Source: Candidatus Avitreponema avistercoris (GTDB lineage: Bacteria; Spirochaetota; Spirochaetia; Treponematales; Treponemataceae). From it: a DNA stretch of 35,796 nt. The stretch's first letter is position 1. Each line of letters opens with the position of its first letter. Of this stretch, positions 27,113 to 35,796 are shown one piece after another. The notes under the pieces are model-generated. The model was given only the letters and a program-made list of their open reading frames with translations. It did no database searches and had not been told where the DNA came from. The position numbers and the translations under genes were made by a program. Location: assembly GCA_017694555.1 (NCBI GenBank), contig JADIMS010000043.1, forward strand, positions 1-35,796, in the 5' to 3' direction.

Positions 27113-27991
27113 ATGAAAAGATTGGTTACCGTTTTACGGGCGGACGTTTTGGGATATTGCATGGGCGTGAACCGGGCGGTTGAGGCCGTCCGCCGTGCGC
27201 TGGCAGAAAATCCGCTCCGTCCGGTATATACGTACGGTCCGCTGATCCATAATCCGGCGGCTTTGGACCAGTTGAAAAAACTGGGCGTGGAAATTTTGCA
27301 GCCTTCCCCGCTGCCGGAAGATTTCGGCGGCCGTTCCGTCGTGATCCGCGCGCACGGGATTCCGCCTGCGGAAATGGCGGATCTGGCCGGGCGCGGCGCG
27401 GATATTGTGGACGCCACTTGTCCGCGGGTACTTTCCAGCCAGCGGCGGGCGGAACGCTTTTATAAAGCCGGTATTCCGGTGATCCTTGCCGGGGACAAAA
27501 ACCACGGGGAAATCACCGGTATCGCCGGATTTGCGCCGGGCTGTACGGTATTGGAAAACCGGGAGGATGCCGGGCGCTTTGTCCGGGCCGGAAATTTGCC
27601 GGTAAAAGCTGCGCTGATCGGGCAGACGACAATCCGCCAGTCCGAGTACGACGGCATTGCGGAAGTTTTGTCGGCGGCAATCCCGGAGCTGGAAGTCTGT
27701 CCGACTATCTGCCCGGCGGCAAAAGAACGGCAGGAAGCGCTTGTCCGTCTTGCCGGGCAAACAGAAGGGATTCTGGTTGTCGGCGGGCGGAATTCTGCAA
27801 ATACGCGGCGCTTGTTTTCCACCGCGCAGGCTTTGACCGGGCGTGCCTGGCTGATTGAGCGGCCGGAGGAAATCCCCGCTGAAGTTTTCACACTCCGCTG
27901 TGTCGGAATTACGGCGGGGGCTTCCACGCCGGAGGAAATCATCGCTTCAGTGGAACGGACGCTTGCAGGAAGCGGGACGGTATCCGCATGA
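27113..27991 (+). CDS. ispH: 4-hydroxy-3-methylbut-2-enyl diphosphate reductase
   Basis: GYCMGVNRAVE, VIRAHGIPP, VDATCPRV, GDKNHGEITGIAG, CPTICPAAKERQEA, three conserved Cys; ATG 27113. Confidence 0.96.
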   Translation: MKRLVTVLRADVLGYCMGVNRAVEAVRRALAENPLRPVYTYGPLIHNPAALDQLKKLGVEILQPSPLPEDFGGRSVVIRAHGIPPAEMADLAGRGADIVDATCPRVLSSQRRAERFYKAGIPVILAGDKNHGEITGIAGFAPGCTVLENREDAGRFVRAGNLPVKAALIGQTTIRQSEYDGIAEVLSAAIPELEVCPTICPAAKERQEALVRLAGQTEGILVVGGRNSANTRRLFSTAQALTGRAWLIERPEEIPAEVFTLRCVGITAGASTPEEIIASVERTLAGSGTVSA

Positions 27992-30507
27992 ATGAGAAGA
28001 CATTCGCGCTTTTGGAATTTGACCGCCTGCGGGAAGAAATCGGCGCATATTGTCTTTCTCCGGAAGGGCGGGCGGAATTTTTGCGGCGTGTTCCGTCGGC
28101 GGATGAAGCGCAGGTGGAAGCCTGGAAAGATTCCGCCCGCGCCTGGAATTTTGCCCTGGACGGGGAAAGTCCGCCGCCGTTCCGTTCCTGGCCGGAAGTT
28201 TTGCCGGTTTTTGCCGTGCTGCGGGCCGAAGGCGCGGTGCTCGCTGCGGAGGAATTGACGGCGCTGGGGGATTTTTGCCGCGCGGCAGAATCCATGCGGC
28301 GCTGGGGGCAGGAAAACGCGCCGGACCGTGCGGCGGCGCCGGAGGGTCCGGAATCTGTCATGCCGGAATCCGCGGATCCCGTGCCTTCCGGGGAAAAATC
28401 CCGCCGGAAGGAGACTCTTGCCTTGTTTCAGACGGCGGCGGAACTGCCGGATTTATCTGCGGCATGTTCGGCGGTTTCCTCCGTTTTTGAGCCGGACGGA
28501 ACATTCCGCGAACTGCCGCGGCTTGCCGCCATCCGCGCGGAAATTACCGCAATCCGCCGCGACATAGAAAAACGGACGGCGCGCTTTTTTTCCAATCCGG
28601 CGTTGGCGTCCATGCTGCAGTCGCTTTTACCGGTGCTCCGTAACGGACGGCAGGTGCTGGCTGTGAAAGCGAATTTCCGGGGAAGAATCCGGGGCATCGT
28701 ACATGAAGTTTCGCAAACCGGGCAGACGGTTTATGTGGAACCGGAAGAAATTGTGGAGCGGAATAACGACCTGATTGCGGAGGAATTCCGGCTGTCGCGG
28801 GAGATGGCGGAAATCCGCCGGGAACTGACGGAAAGCCTCCGCGGGTACTGTCCGGCGTTTCAGGATGCATTCCGTTGTATGACGGTGTTTGACGGCCTTC
28901 ATGCCGCAGCGCTTTGGGGAAGAAAGAGGGGCTGCGTGTTTGCCCGGCTGCCTTCTGCCTCCGGGGACAGCGGGGAGTTCTTTCTCCGTCTGGTGCGCGC
29001 ACGGCATCCGTTTTTACGCGGGGAAGTGGTACCGGTGGATCTCAGCATTCCCCGGAATACGCGGGCAGTGATTCTGACCGGCCCCAATACAGGCGGGAAA
29101 ACCGTGACGCTGAAAACGGCGGCATTGTTCGCGCTCGCCAACCAGTGCGGATGGCCTGTTCCCGCTGCGGAAGGAACCCTTCTGCCGGTATTTGATTTTG
29201 TGGGATGCGATATCGGCGACGATCAGTCTATCGAGCAGTCCCTTTCCACATTTTCCGCCCACATGAAAACCGTCAGCGGCTTTTTTGCACATGCAGGGGA
29301 ACGCAGTCTGATTCTTCTGGATGAATTCGGGAGCGGTACCGATCCGCAGGAAGGGGCAGCGATTGCGATGGCAGTTCTGGACGCTTTGCTGCAAAGGGGT
29401 TCCCTGCTGCTGATTACAACGCACCACGGTGCAATTAAACATTACGGGTATTCCCATGCCGGATGCGTCAATGCTTCCGTGGAATTTAATGCGGAAACGC
29501 TGTCGCCGACTTACCGGATCCTGATGGGGATTCCGGGGGAAAGCCGCGCGCTGGATATTGCGGCGCGGAACGGACTGCCGCCGGAGATCCTCGCCGCTGC
29601 GCGCGCGTATCTGGCAGGCGGGGATGCGGATGTCTCCGCTTTGATTCAAGGGCTGACGGAAAAGCACCGGGAGCTGCGCGGGCTGGAAGACAGGCTGCAT
29701 ACAGAAGAAGCTGCGCTGCAGAAAACCCGGCAGGAAACCGAACAGCGCGCGCTCCGTGTACGGCAGCAGGAACTGGCTTTGCGCGAACAGGCGTTCCGGC
29801 AGGAAAAAGCGTTTTTTTTGGAAAACCGCCGGCGGTTGGAGAATCTGGTCCGGGAAGTCAGGGAAGGCCGGATTTCCAAAGAGACAACCGCAGCGGTAAA
29901 ACGCTGGGCTGCGGATGAAGAGCAGGAGATGGACAAAGAGTACGGGGAAATTCAGCATGCGCGTGCGGTGCTGGCGGCCGGTACAGATCCTGCCGCAGAA
30001 GGGAAGCCGGCTTTCTCCGGGATTTCCGGTACGGAAAAAGCGGATTCCGGTATTGCGCCCGGCGCAGAGGTTCTGGTTGCACCGGGCGGCGTCCGGGGTA
30101 CGGTCCTGCGCCGCGGGAAAAAGAATATGTGGATTGTTGAAACCGGCGCTGTCCGGATTTCAGTGCCGGAAAATGCACTGACGGCAGTTTCCGGCAAAGC
30201 GGCGCATCAGCCGAAAATACCTGCCGCTTCGGTTGAAGTACAAAATGCGGAAGAATCCGCACGCCCGGTATTTGAACTCCGGCTTTTGGGTATGCGCCGG
30301 GCTGAGGCGGAACAGGCGCTGATCCGCCAGCTGGACTTGGCTGTCATCAGCGGTTTCAAGGAATTCTCCGTGGTGCACGGCAAAGGAAACGGCGTCCTGC
30401 AATCTGCGGTTATTTCCGTATTGAAAGACTATCCGGAAGTGGAGGATTTCCGTTTTGCCCTGCCGGAAAACGGCGGGACGGGAAAAACCATCGTCCGTAT
30501 GCGCTGA
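27988..30507 (+). CDS. mutS2: MutS2-family ATPase with C-terminal Smr domain
   Basis: LTGPNTGGKTVTLKTAALFALANQCGWPVPA, LILLDEFGSGTDPQEGAAIAMA, C-terminal VVHGKGNGVLQ; ATGA overlap with ispH. Confidence 0.96.
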   Translation: MNEKTFALLEFDRLREEIGAYCLSPEGRAEFLRRVPSADEAQVEAWKDSARAWNFALDGESPPPFRSWPEVLPVFAVLRAEGAVLAAEELTALGDFCRAAESMRRWGQENAPDRAAAPEGPESVMPESADPVPSGEKSRRKETLALFQTAAELPDLSAACSAVSSVFEPDGTFRELPRLAAIRAEITAIRRDIEKRTARFFSNPALASMLQSLLPVLRNGRQVLAVKANFRGRIRGIVHEVSQTGQTVYVEPEEIVERNNDLIAEEFRLSREMAEIRRELTESLRGYCPAFQDAFRCMTVFDGLHAAALWGRKRGCVFARLPSASGDSGEFFLRLVRARHPFLRGEVVPVDLSIPRNTRAVILTGPNTGGKTVTLKTAALFALANQCGWPVPAAEGTLLPVFDFVGCDIGDDQSIEQSLSTFSAHMKTVSGFFAHAGERSLILLDEFGSGTDPQEGAAIAMAVLDALLQRGSLLLITTHHGAIKHYGYSHAGCVNASVEFNAETLSPTYRILMGIPGESRALDIAARNGLPPEILAAARAYLAGGDADVSALIQGLTEKHRELRGLEDRLHTEEAALQKTRQETEQRALRVRQQELALREQAFRQEKAFFLENRRRLENLVREVREGRISKETTAAVKRWAADEEQEMDKEYGEIQHARAVLAAGTDPAAEGKPAFSGISGTEKADSGIAPGAEVLVAPGGVRGTVLRRGKKNMWIVETGAVRISVPENALTAVSGKAAHQPKIPAASVEVQNAEESARPVFELRLLGMRRAEAEQALIRQLDLAVISGFKEFSVVHGKGNGVLQSAVISVLKDYPEVEDFRFALPENGGTGKTIVRMR

Positions 30508-30537
30508 GCGCCGTCCTGCGTGCGCCGGGAACCGGTA

Positions 30538-31275
30538 TCAGCGTTTTTGCACGGAACCGTCCGCGGCTGCAATATATACGGCGGGCGGATTGCGGGTGAA
30601 AAATCCGTTTTCCGCCACGCCGGGAATGGCGTTGATCCGGCTTTCCATTTCTGCCGGGTCAAACGGCGCGCTTCCGTCTGCCGGCGCAGGCCAGAGGCAG
30701 TCCAGAATCAGATTCCCGTTATCCGTGATAACCGGCCCGGCTTTGCGGACGCCCTCGCGCAGCACCGGTTTTGCGCCCAATGCGGCCAAACTTGCCGCCG
30801 CGCTGACCCGTGCTTCCGGAACTACTTCTACCGGAAGCGGGAAACCGGTTCCCAGCATCTGCACCGCCTTGGAGGAATCGGCTACAATGACAAAAATATC
30901 TGCGTTGTAGGCAATGATTTTTTCCCGGAGCAGCGCGGCGCCGCCGCCTTTGATGAGATGTTTTTGCGGGGAAATTTCATCTACGCCGTCAATGGCCAGA
31001 TCCAGCCGGCCGCCGATTTCTTTGGCGTTCATCGAAAACACGGGAATACCGAGTTTCTCGCAGGCAATCGAAGTTTGGAAACTCGTTGCAACAGCCCGGA
31101 TGCCGGATACGGAACCGTCGGCAATCCGTTCTGCCAGCCGCTGTACCGCAGGCATCGCGGTGGAACCGGTTCCCAGTCCGATTTTCATGCCGGAAAAAAT
31201 CCGTCCTTCACGGATTAAATCGTCAATTGCGGAGAACGCCGCCCGCTTTTTCTCTTCTTCCCGGTTCCCTGTCAT
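30538..31275 (-). CDS. rpiA: Ribose-5-phosphate isomerase A
   Basis: GLGTGSTAMPAVQRLAERI, DLAIDGVDEISPQKHLIKGGGAALLREKI; ATG 31275 with AGGAG SD. Confidence 0.96.
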   Translation of the reverse strand: MTGNREEEKKRAAFSAIDDLIREGRIFSGMKIGLGTGSTAMPAVQRLAERIADGSVSGIRAVATSFQTSIACEKLGIPVFSMNAKEIGGRLDLAIDGVDEISPQKHLIKGGGAALLREKIIAYNADIFVIVADSSKAVQMLGTGFPLPVEVVPEARVSAAASLAALGAKPVLREGVRKAGPVITDNGNLILDCLWPAPADGSAPFDPAEMESRINAIPGVAENGFFTRNPPAVYIAAADGSVQKR

Positions 31276-32767
31276 ATGGCTCTCCTGTAAACAGTTGGTA
31301 TTGGTCGTATGCCTGATCGCGCAGCATTGTGAATCCGTTGCAAATCCTGCATCCCGCTGCTTCTGCCCGCTGCAGCAGTTTTGTTTTCCACGGTGCGTAA
31401 ATGATGTCATATACGGCTTCGTGCCCGGTAAAGGAATAAAAGTCCAGCGGATCCTTTCCGGTATCGGGTACCATGCCGACATTCGTTGTCTGGATAATCA
31501 GGTCGGAATATTTTTTCAGCAGCGGAAGCGAAGCCCGTTCCAGCGGCGCCCACTTAAAATGATGCAGATGCGCCAGATCCTTTGCTTTTTTTTCCGTGCG
31601 GTTGAAAACACAGGCTTTTCCCCGTAACCGCCGCACAGCCAGCGCAATGGCTTTTGCCGCTCCTCCCGCGCCGATAATGGCCACGTTTTTATGGCGCAGG
31701 TCTTTTTCCCCTGTAAATTCCAATATTGCCCGCGTGAACCCGGAAATATCCGTGTTGTATCCGGCCCATCCGTCGCTGCGCCGGAGAATGGTATTGCATG
31801 CGCCGATTTCTGCGGTTTCTGCGGAAATTTCAGCCAGTTCCGGAAGGACTTTTTCCTTGAACGGATGCGTTACGGAAAGCCCGCGGATTCCCAGTTCGCC
31901 GGCGAATTCCAGCGCTTCTTCGATGGTTTCGCTGCGGACCGGGATATAGACGGCGTTGCGTTTGTGCGCCGCGTATCCCCGGTTATGGATTTCCGGACTG
32001 GACGTGGCTTCCATCGGATAACCGGTAATGCCGAAAATTTCAGTATCCGGTTCAAGCATACGGAAATTGTAAATTTCATTCAGCGTAACCGGGTCAATTT
32101 GGCCGATGACGTTCGGGCGGCGCGTCCCGGTTAGCGTGGGATCGTTATCCGGAACCGAACAGTATGCGATACAGGAACCGAGAAGCGGCGCCAGAATGCG
32201 GGACGGCAGGCCGAACGGTCCCATGGCAATCAGCGTGTATTCCTCATCGCGGCAGGCTTTTGTTTCCCGGAAAAGCCGGGTGACGTCGGAAAGGTGTTTT
32301 GCCATAAACGCGATTTTCGCGATTTCGTCTTTTCCGCGGCGCATCTGGCGGATGGTGGCCGCGAGATTCGTTTCCACGCCGTCCATATTGTGCAGGCTGC
32401 GGATGATTTTGATTCCGAATCCGCGGACCACTTCTTCGATGCTGGAAATCTGGAAGTCCTGCTCCAAATCGACGTAGGAAAAATTCTTGCGCGGATCCGT
32501 GTCCGCAAAAGCCAGTCCTCTGGCAAACAATACCGTGCGCGCGCTTTCTCCGCCGGCAAAATTCCCGCCGTCGGTTTGGCGGCGTACCGTTAAAATACAC
32601 GGCAGCCCGGCCATCTCCGGGAAAACGCGGATATAGGGATATTCGCTCGTATCCAGATAATCCGCCCGCAATTCTGCGATGTCGATGAATTTCCGGTACC
32701 GCTCCACGATTTCCAGATTCTGCCGGATGGTCGGCGCGGTGAGCGTCAGACATAGTTTTGTGCTCAT
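31223..32767 (-). CDS. aroDE: Bifunctional type I 3-dehydroquinate dehydratase / shikimate dehydrogenase
   Basis: N-terminal DHQase I (ELRADYLD, SLHNMDGVETN, KIAFMAK), C-terminal AroE (ITGYPMEATSSPEIHN, SVTHPFKEKV, GYNTDISGF, GAGGAAKAIA). Confidence 0.94.
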   Translation of the reverse strand: MSTKLCLTLTAPTIRQNLEIVERYRKFIDIAELRADYLDTSEYPYIRVFPEMAGLPCILTVRRQTDGGNFAGGESARTVLFARGLAFADTDPRKNFSYVDLEQDFQISSIEEVVRGFGIKIIRSLHNMDGVETNLAATIRQMRRGKDEIAKIAFMAKHLSDVTRLFRETKACRDEEYTLIAMGPFGLPSRILAPLLGSCIAYCSVPDNDPTLTGTRRPNVIGQIDPVTLNEIYNFRMLEPDTEIFGITGYPMEATSSPEIHNRGYAAHKRNAVYIPVRSETIEEALEFAGELGIRGLSVTHPFKEKVLPELAEISAETAEIGACNTILRRSDGWAGYNTDISGFTRAILEFTGEKDLRHKNVAIIGAGGAAKAIALAVRRLRGKACVFNRTEKKAKDLAHLHHFKWAPLERASLPLLKKYSDLIIQTTNVGMVPDTGKDPLDFYSFTGHEAVYDIIYAPWKTKLLQRAEAAGCRICNGFTMLRDQAYDQYQLFTGEPYDREPGRREKAGGVLRN

Positions 32768-32775
32768 GCCGGAAC

Positions 32776-32804
32776 AGTATAACCGAAAACCGCCGTTTCT
32801 GGAA
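32776..32804 (-). promoter_or_regulatory. Putative aroDE promoter (weak -35 TTCCAG-N17-TATACT), -10 ends 8 nt before ATG
   Basis: Minus-strand TATACT 32776-32781; -35 match poor. Confidence 0.4.
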
Positions 32805-32821
32805 GCCGGGAAGGCTTGTTT

Positions 32822-33916
32822 TCAGTCCCCGGCGCCGTTATCCGTTTGCCGCTCTCCGGAAACCGTTCCGGCGGTTTCCCCGGCGTCTGCTGAAACCGGG
32901 GAAATTTCGTAGAGCCCGGCTTCCCGGTTGAGTACGCGGAGGGAAATGACGCTTCCTTCCGGGAGCAGATACGGGACGGAAAGCGTACCGCCGGGATGAC
33001 GCACGGAGATGTATTCCCGCCGTTCACCGGACGGGGAGATAACATCCAGCGTAATCTGGAACGGGTAGGGATATTCCGGCAGTTCTTCCCGGAAAATACC
33101 GTATACAAAGCCGGACGGCGCTTCGGCAGGAACGGCCAGCACGGCGTCCACGACGCTGAATTTCGGTACGCGGGTTTCTCCGGCCGGTAATTGGGATACT
33201 ACGGTTCCGGCTGTTTCATCGCCCTGCGGCAGGCGTGCCGAGAAGTTGAAAATCAAGTCGGTTTGTTCCATCATGGCGATAATTTCTGCGATGGAACGCC
33301 CGGTGACCGCAGGTACGTAAATCTGGTCGTTTTCGGCTCCGCGGCTGACCACGAACGTCATCTGAATCGGCTCGGTGATGGAAGTGTCCGGCGGCGGATC
33401 CTGTTCCAGAATCGTGCCTGCCGGTTCCTGGCTGAACTGATACAGCACCGGCTCCGCAACGGAAAGAAGCGGGACGCTGCCCGCCGTGAACAGCGTCTGC
33501 AAATTCATGCGCACGTCGTCGATATTCTGTCCCACATAATTTTCCACACGCTCAATAATGACGCCGCGGCTGACCACAAGGGAAATCCGGCGTCCCGCCT
33601 TGACGATGGAACCGGCTCCCGGATCCTGTTCGATAATCCGTCCCCGGTCGTCCGGATGATCCGAATACCGGAGCTGGATGCGGGGATAAAGTTCTTTTGC
33701 CTGCATTTCCAGCAGCGCCACGGAAAGATCCTTGCCTTCCACAGCGGGCACCATAACCCGTTCCCCGCCTTGCAATGCCAGGAAAAAAACGAGGACAAAG
33801 GCCGCGCACATGATAAAAATGACTGAACAGGCGGTCAGCAGAATCACTTTGGAATTGGCGCGGAATTTATCGGTCAGGGAGGAAACGTCAATCTGAAAAA
33901 AATCCAAAAGCCTCAT
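32822..33916 (-). CDS. PASTA-domain membrane protein (one TM, about three PASTA repeats, no kinase or transpeptidase domain)
   Basis: N-terminal TM, then VPAVEGKDLSVAL..., ENYVGQNIDDVRMNLQ..., VPAVTGRSIAEIIAMM... each with GTI/VxxQxP-type turns; SD GGAG. Confidence 0.85.
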   Translation of the reverse strand: MRLLDFFQIDVSSLTDKFRANSKVILLTACSVIFIMCAAFVLVFFLALQGGERVMVPAVEGKDLSVALLEMQAKELYPRIQLRYSDHPDDRGRIIEQDPGAGSIVKAGRRISLVVSRGVIIERVENYVGQNIDDVRMNLQTLFTAGSVPLLSVAEPVLYQFSQEPAGTILEQDPPPDTSITEPIQMTFVVSRGAENDQIYVPAVTGRSIAEIIAMMEQTDLIFNFSARLPQGDETAGTVVSQLPAGETRVPKFSVVDAVLAVPAEAPSGFVYGIFREELPEYPYPFQITLDVISPSGERREYISVRHPGGTLSVPYLLPEGSVISLRVLNREAGLYEISPVSADAGETAGTVSGERQTDNGAGD

Positions 33917-33925
33917 GTTCTTCTC

Positions 33926-34897
33926 CTAGCTGTCTCCCAGTTTCCGGGAGAGAAGGTCGCGGTTTCCGTTGAGGAACGCACGCCAGTCCGTTTCTTTTTT
34001 TGTCTGGCGCTGCAGACGCAGCACCGAAAGTACGCCGTCTCCGGTTTGAATCCACAGACCGCGTTTGGTTTCCAGTACCGTTCCCGGCGCTGCCCCCGGA
34101 TCCTGCACATGCTGTTCCGGTATACGCAGGACTTCCGCTTCCCGCAGAAACAGCAGCGTCCCGTCCGGCAATCTGGTGTACGCGCCGGGCCAGGGATAAA
34201 AAGCGCGGATTTTGGCGTTAATTTCCGCTGCCGGGCGGCTCCAGTCGATTTCCCCGTCTTCTTTGCGCAGCAGCCGGCTGAATGTCGGTTCCCCGGTTTG
34301 CGGCGTTTCCTGCAAAGTCCCTTGTTCTGCGCCGTCAAGAACGCCGGGCACCAGCTCCGCGCCCAGAAGGGCAAGCCGGTCTAACAGCGCGCCGGTTGTT
34401 TCCGTACCGGTAAGCGGAATCCGGGTGACGGCAAGTAGGTTTCCGGCGTCCATTTCGCGGCTGATCCGCTGCAGGGAAACGCCGGTTTCCGCATCCTGTG
34501 CAAGAATCGCCGCCGGAACGGGCGACGGTCCGCGCCACCGGGGAAGCAGGGACGGGTGAATGTTGAATGCGCCTTTGGGGAACAGGGAAAGCGTTTTTCC
34601 GCTGAAAATTTTCCCGTAAGCAAAGCACAGCAAAACGTCCGGATGCAGGGCGGCGATTTCCGCCCGTACTTCGTCCGTAATTTTTTCAGGATGTAAAACA
34701 GGTACGCCGGCGGGAATTTTCCCTTCGCGCTGCATCTGTATGGCGGCTTCTTCCACTTCTGAAGGCACAGGAACGGAAGACCGGCCTTTCGGCGAAGGCG
34801 GCGCAGTGAGGATTCCCGCAATCCGGTGTGCGGCGGCCGCTTTTTCCAGAGCCGGTACGGCAAAGCGGGGGGAACCCGCAAAAAATACGCGCAACAT
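33926..34897 (-). CDS. fmt: Methionyl-tRNA formyltransferase
   Basis: LRVFFAGSPRFAVPALE, CFAYGKIFSGKTLSLFPKGAFNIHPSLLPRWRGPSPVPAAIL; start MLRVFF at 34897. Confidence 0.96.
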   Translation of the reverse strand: MLRVFFAGSPRFAVPALEKAAAAHRIAGILTAPPSPKGRSSVPVPSEVEEAAIQMQREGKIPAGVPVLHPEKITDEVRAEIAALHPDVLLCFAYGKIFSGKTLSLFPKGAFNIHPSLLPRWRGPSPVPAAILAQDAETGVSLQRISREMDAGNLLAVTRIPLTGTETTGALLDRLALLGAELVPGVLDGAEQGTLQETPQTGEPTFSRLLRKEDGEIDWSRPAAEINAKIRAFYPWPGAYTRLPDGTLLFLREAEVLRIPEQHVQDPGAAPGTVLETKRGLWIQTGDGVLSVLRLQRQTKKETDWRAFLNGNRDLLSRKLGDS

Positions 34898-34904
34898 GCC
34901 GGCT

Positions 34905-35453
34905 TTAATTTCCTTTTTCCGACCGGGATTCATTCCGGTTTTTTTGCGCCGCCTGATTGCCTTTTGCAGCCTGCTTTTCTGATTTTTTCCGGAAACGGCG
35001 TTCAATGCGCGCTTTTTTCTCCGGGTCGATATGGTCGATAAACAGCACGCCGTCCAAATGGTCATATTCGTGTTGCAGGATTCTGGCCAGAAATCCTTCC
35101 GCCTGCACCACGCGCCGCCGTCCGTTTTCGTCCTGCGCCTGTATGCGTACACACGCAGGCCGCGTCACTTTTTCGTACACGCCCGGCACGCTCAGGCATC
35201 CTTCTTCCAAATCTGCCAGTTCCGGCGAAGTGCCGGTAATTTGCGGATTGATAAAAACACCCGGGCCGGATCCGTCGTCGGCAACGAACATCCGGATGTT
35301 TTTGCCGACTTGCGGCGCGGCAAGTCCTACGCCGTCGGCTTTATACATGAGTTCCAGCATTTCGGCGGCCAGCTTCCGGATTTCGTCGGTTACGGCTTCC
35401 ACAGGAACTGATTTTTCCCGCAGGCTGCCGGCGCCAAGTTTTACGATTTGCAT
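34905..35453 (-). CDS. def: Peptide deformylase
   Basis: GVGLAAPQVG, EEGCLSVPGVY, LQHEYDHLDGVLFIDH; start MQIVKLG at 35453. Confidence 0.96.
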   Translation of the reverse strand: MQIVKLGAGSLREKSVPVEAVTDEIRKLAAEMLELMYKADGVGLAAPQVGKNIRMFVADDGSGPGVFINPQITGTSPELADLEEGCLSVPGVYEKVTRPACVRIQAQDENGRRRVVQAEGFLARILQHEYDHLDGVLFIDHIDPEKKARIERRFRKKSEKQAAKGNQAAQKNRNESRSEKGN

Positions 35454-35460
35454 ACTGAAA

Positions 35461-35489
35461 AAGATACCGTTTTCTCCGGTTTTAATCAA
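35461..35489 (-). promoter_or_regulatory. Putative def promoter (TTGATT-N17-TATCTT), -10 ends 7 nt before ATG
   Basis: Minus-strand TATCTT 35461-35466, TTGATT 35484-35489. Confidence 0.5.
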
Positions 35490-35498
35490 TCAAGCAAT

Positions 35499-35524
35499 CC
35501 AACCGCAAGCAGCCAACCGCAAGC
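35499..35524. repeat. 14-bp-period tandem direct repeat (CCAACCGCAAGC x2)
   Basis: CCAACCGCAAGC at 35499-35510 and 35513-35524. Confidence 0.85.
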
Positions 35525-35528
35525 CGGG

Positions 35529-35796
35529 CTAATTTTCCGCTTCCGGGACGCTTTCTTCCAGCAGGGAAAGCGCCAGGCGGTTCAGTTCCTCCTGTTTTCC
35601 GGCAAACACCTGCGGGAATCCGGAAATGACGGCAAAGCGGTATTCCCCGGCGGCAAAGTCGGGCAATACGAGCATACGCTTGCAGACCGCTTCGTTTTCT
35701 TCCCGGAGCCAGAGTATCTGGTCAAGCTGAAAAACGTTTCCATGTTTTTCCATGGAAAATGACGACGGAAAGGGGACGACGGATACGTCTTCCGAC
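35529..35796 (-). CDS. C-terminal part of hypothetical protein, truncated by window end
   Basis: Frame stays open from 35753 to the window edge (...SEDVSVVPFPSSFSMEKHGNVFQLDQILWLREENE...), no recognised family. Confidence 0.6.
   Translation of the reverse strand, partial: SEDVSVVPFPSSFSMEKHGNVFQLDQILWLREENEAVCKRMLVLPDFAAGEYRFAVISGFPQVFAGKQEELNRLALSLLEESVPEAEN

Noticed and set aside
1-35796. Prophage, transposon, toxin-antitoxin or defence island
   Set aside because: No integrase, transposase, phage structural, restriction or Cas-like products in any frame examined.

Overview
The window is 35.8 kb of coding-dense, chromosomal-type DNA that looks like a Treponema-like spirochaete (inferred from gene content and synteny, not proven). 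I saw no prophage, transposase, CRISPR array or rRNA. From left to right it contains: (i) a run of 15 close-packed + strand genes, secG - PTS IIA - complete V/A-type ATPase set (G-like,C,I,K,F,E,A,B,D) - uspA - flavodoxin-like - J-domain protein - map; (ii) an HtrA/DegP protease with a clear intrinsic terminator; (iii) a GldA/GldF/GldG-like ABC system with a DUF4340 protein; (iv) yfcE-type phosphodiesterase and a soluble CZB-type chemoreceptor on the - strand; (v) alr, a DUF4954 beta-helix protein, deoD, tRNA-Leu(CAG), tRNA-Val(CAC) and a dolichol/phytol-kinase-like gene; (vi) a membrane protein, ispH and mutS2; (vii) - strand rpiA, an aroD-aroE fusion, a kinase-less PASTA protein, fmt and def. 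The most interesting signal is a recurring promoter layout. At nine promoter-proximal genes a sigma70-like -10 box ends only 5-8 nt before the start codon, usually with a 17-nt spacer to a -35-like box, which predicts leaderless mRNAs. secG, htrA and operon-internal genes instead carry Shine-Dalgarno leaders. Other leads are a G9 tract that is both the 3' end of the chemoreceptor gene and adjacent to the yfcE promoter, repeat/dyad elements upstream of the gld-like cluster and the chemoreceptor, and a variant P-loop in the ATPase A subunit. All family calls are from reading the translations; no searches were run.
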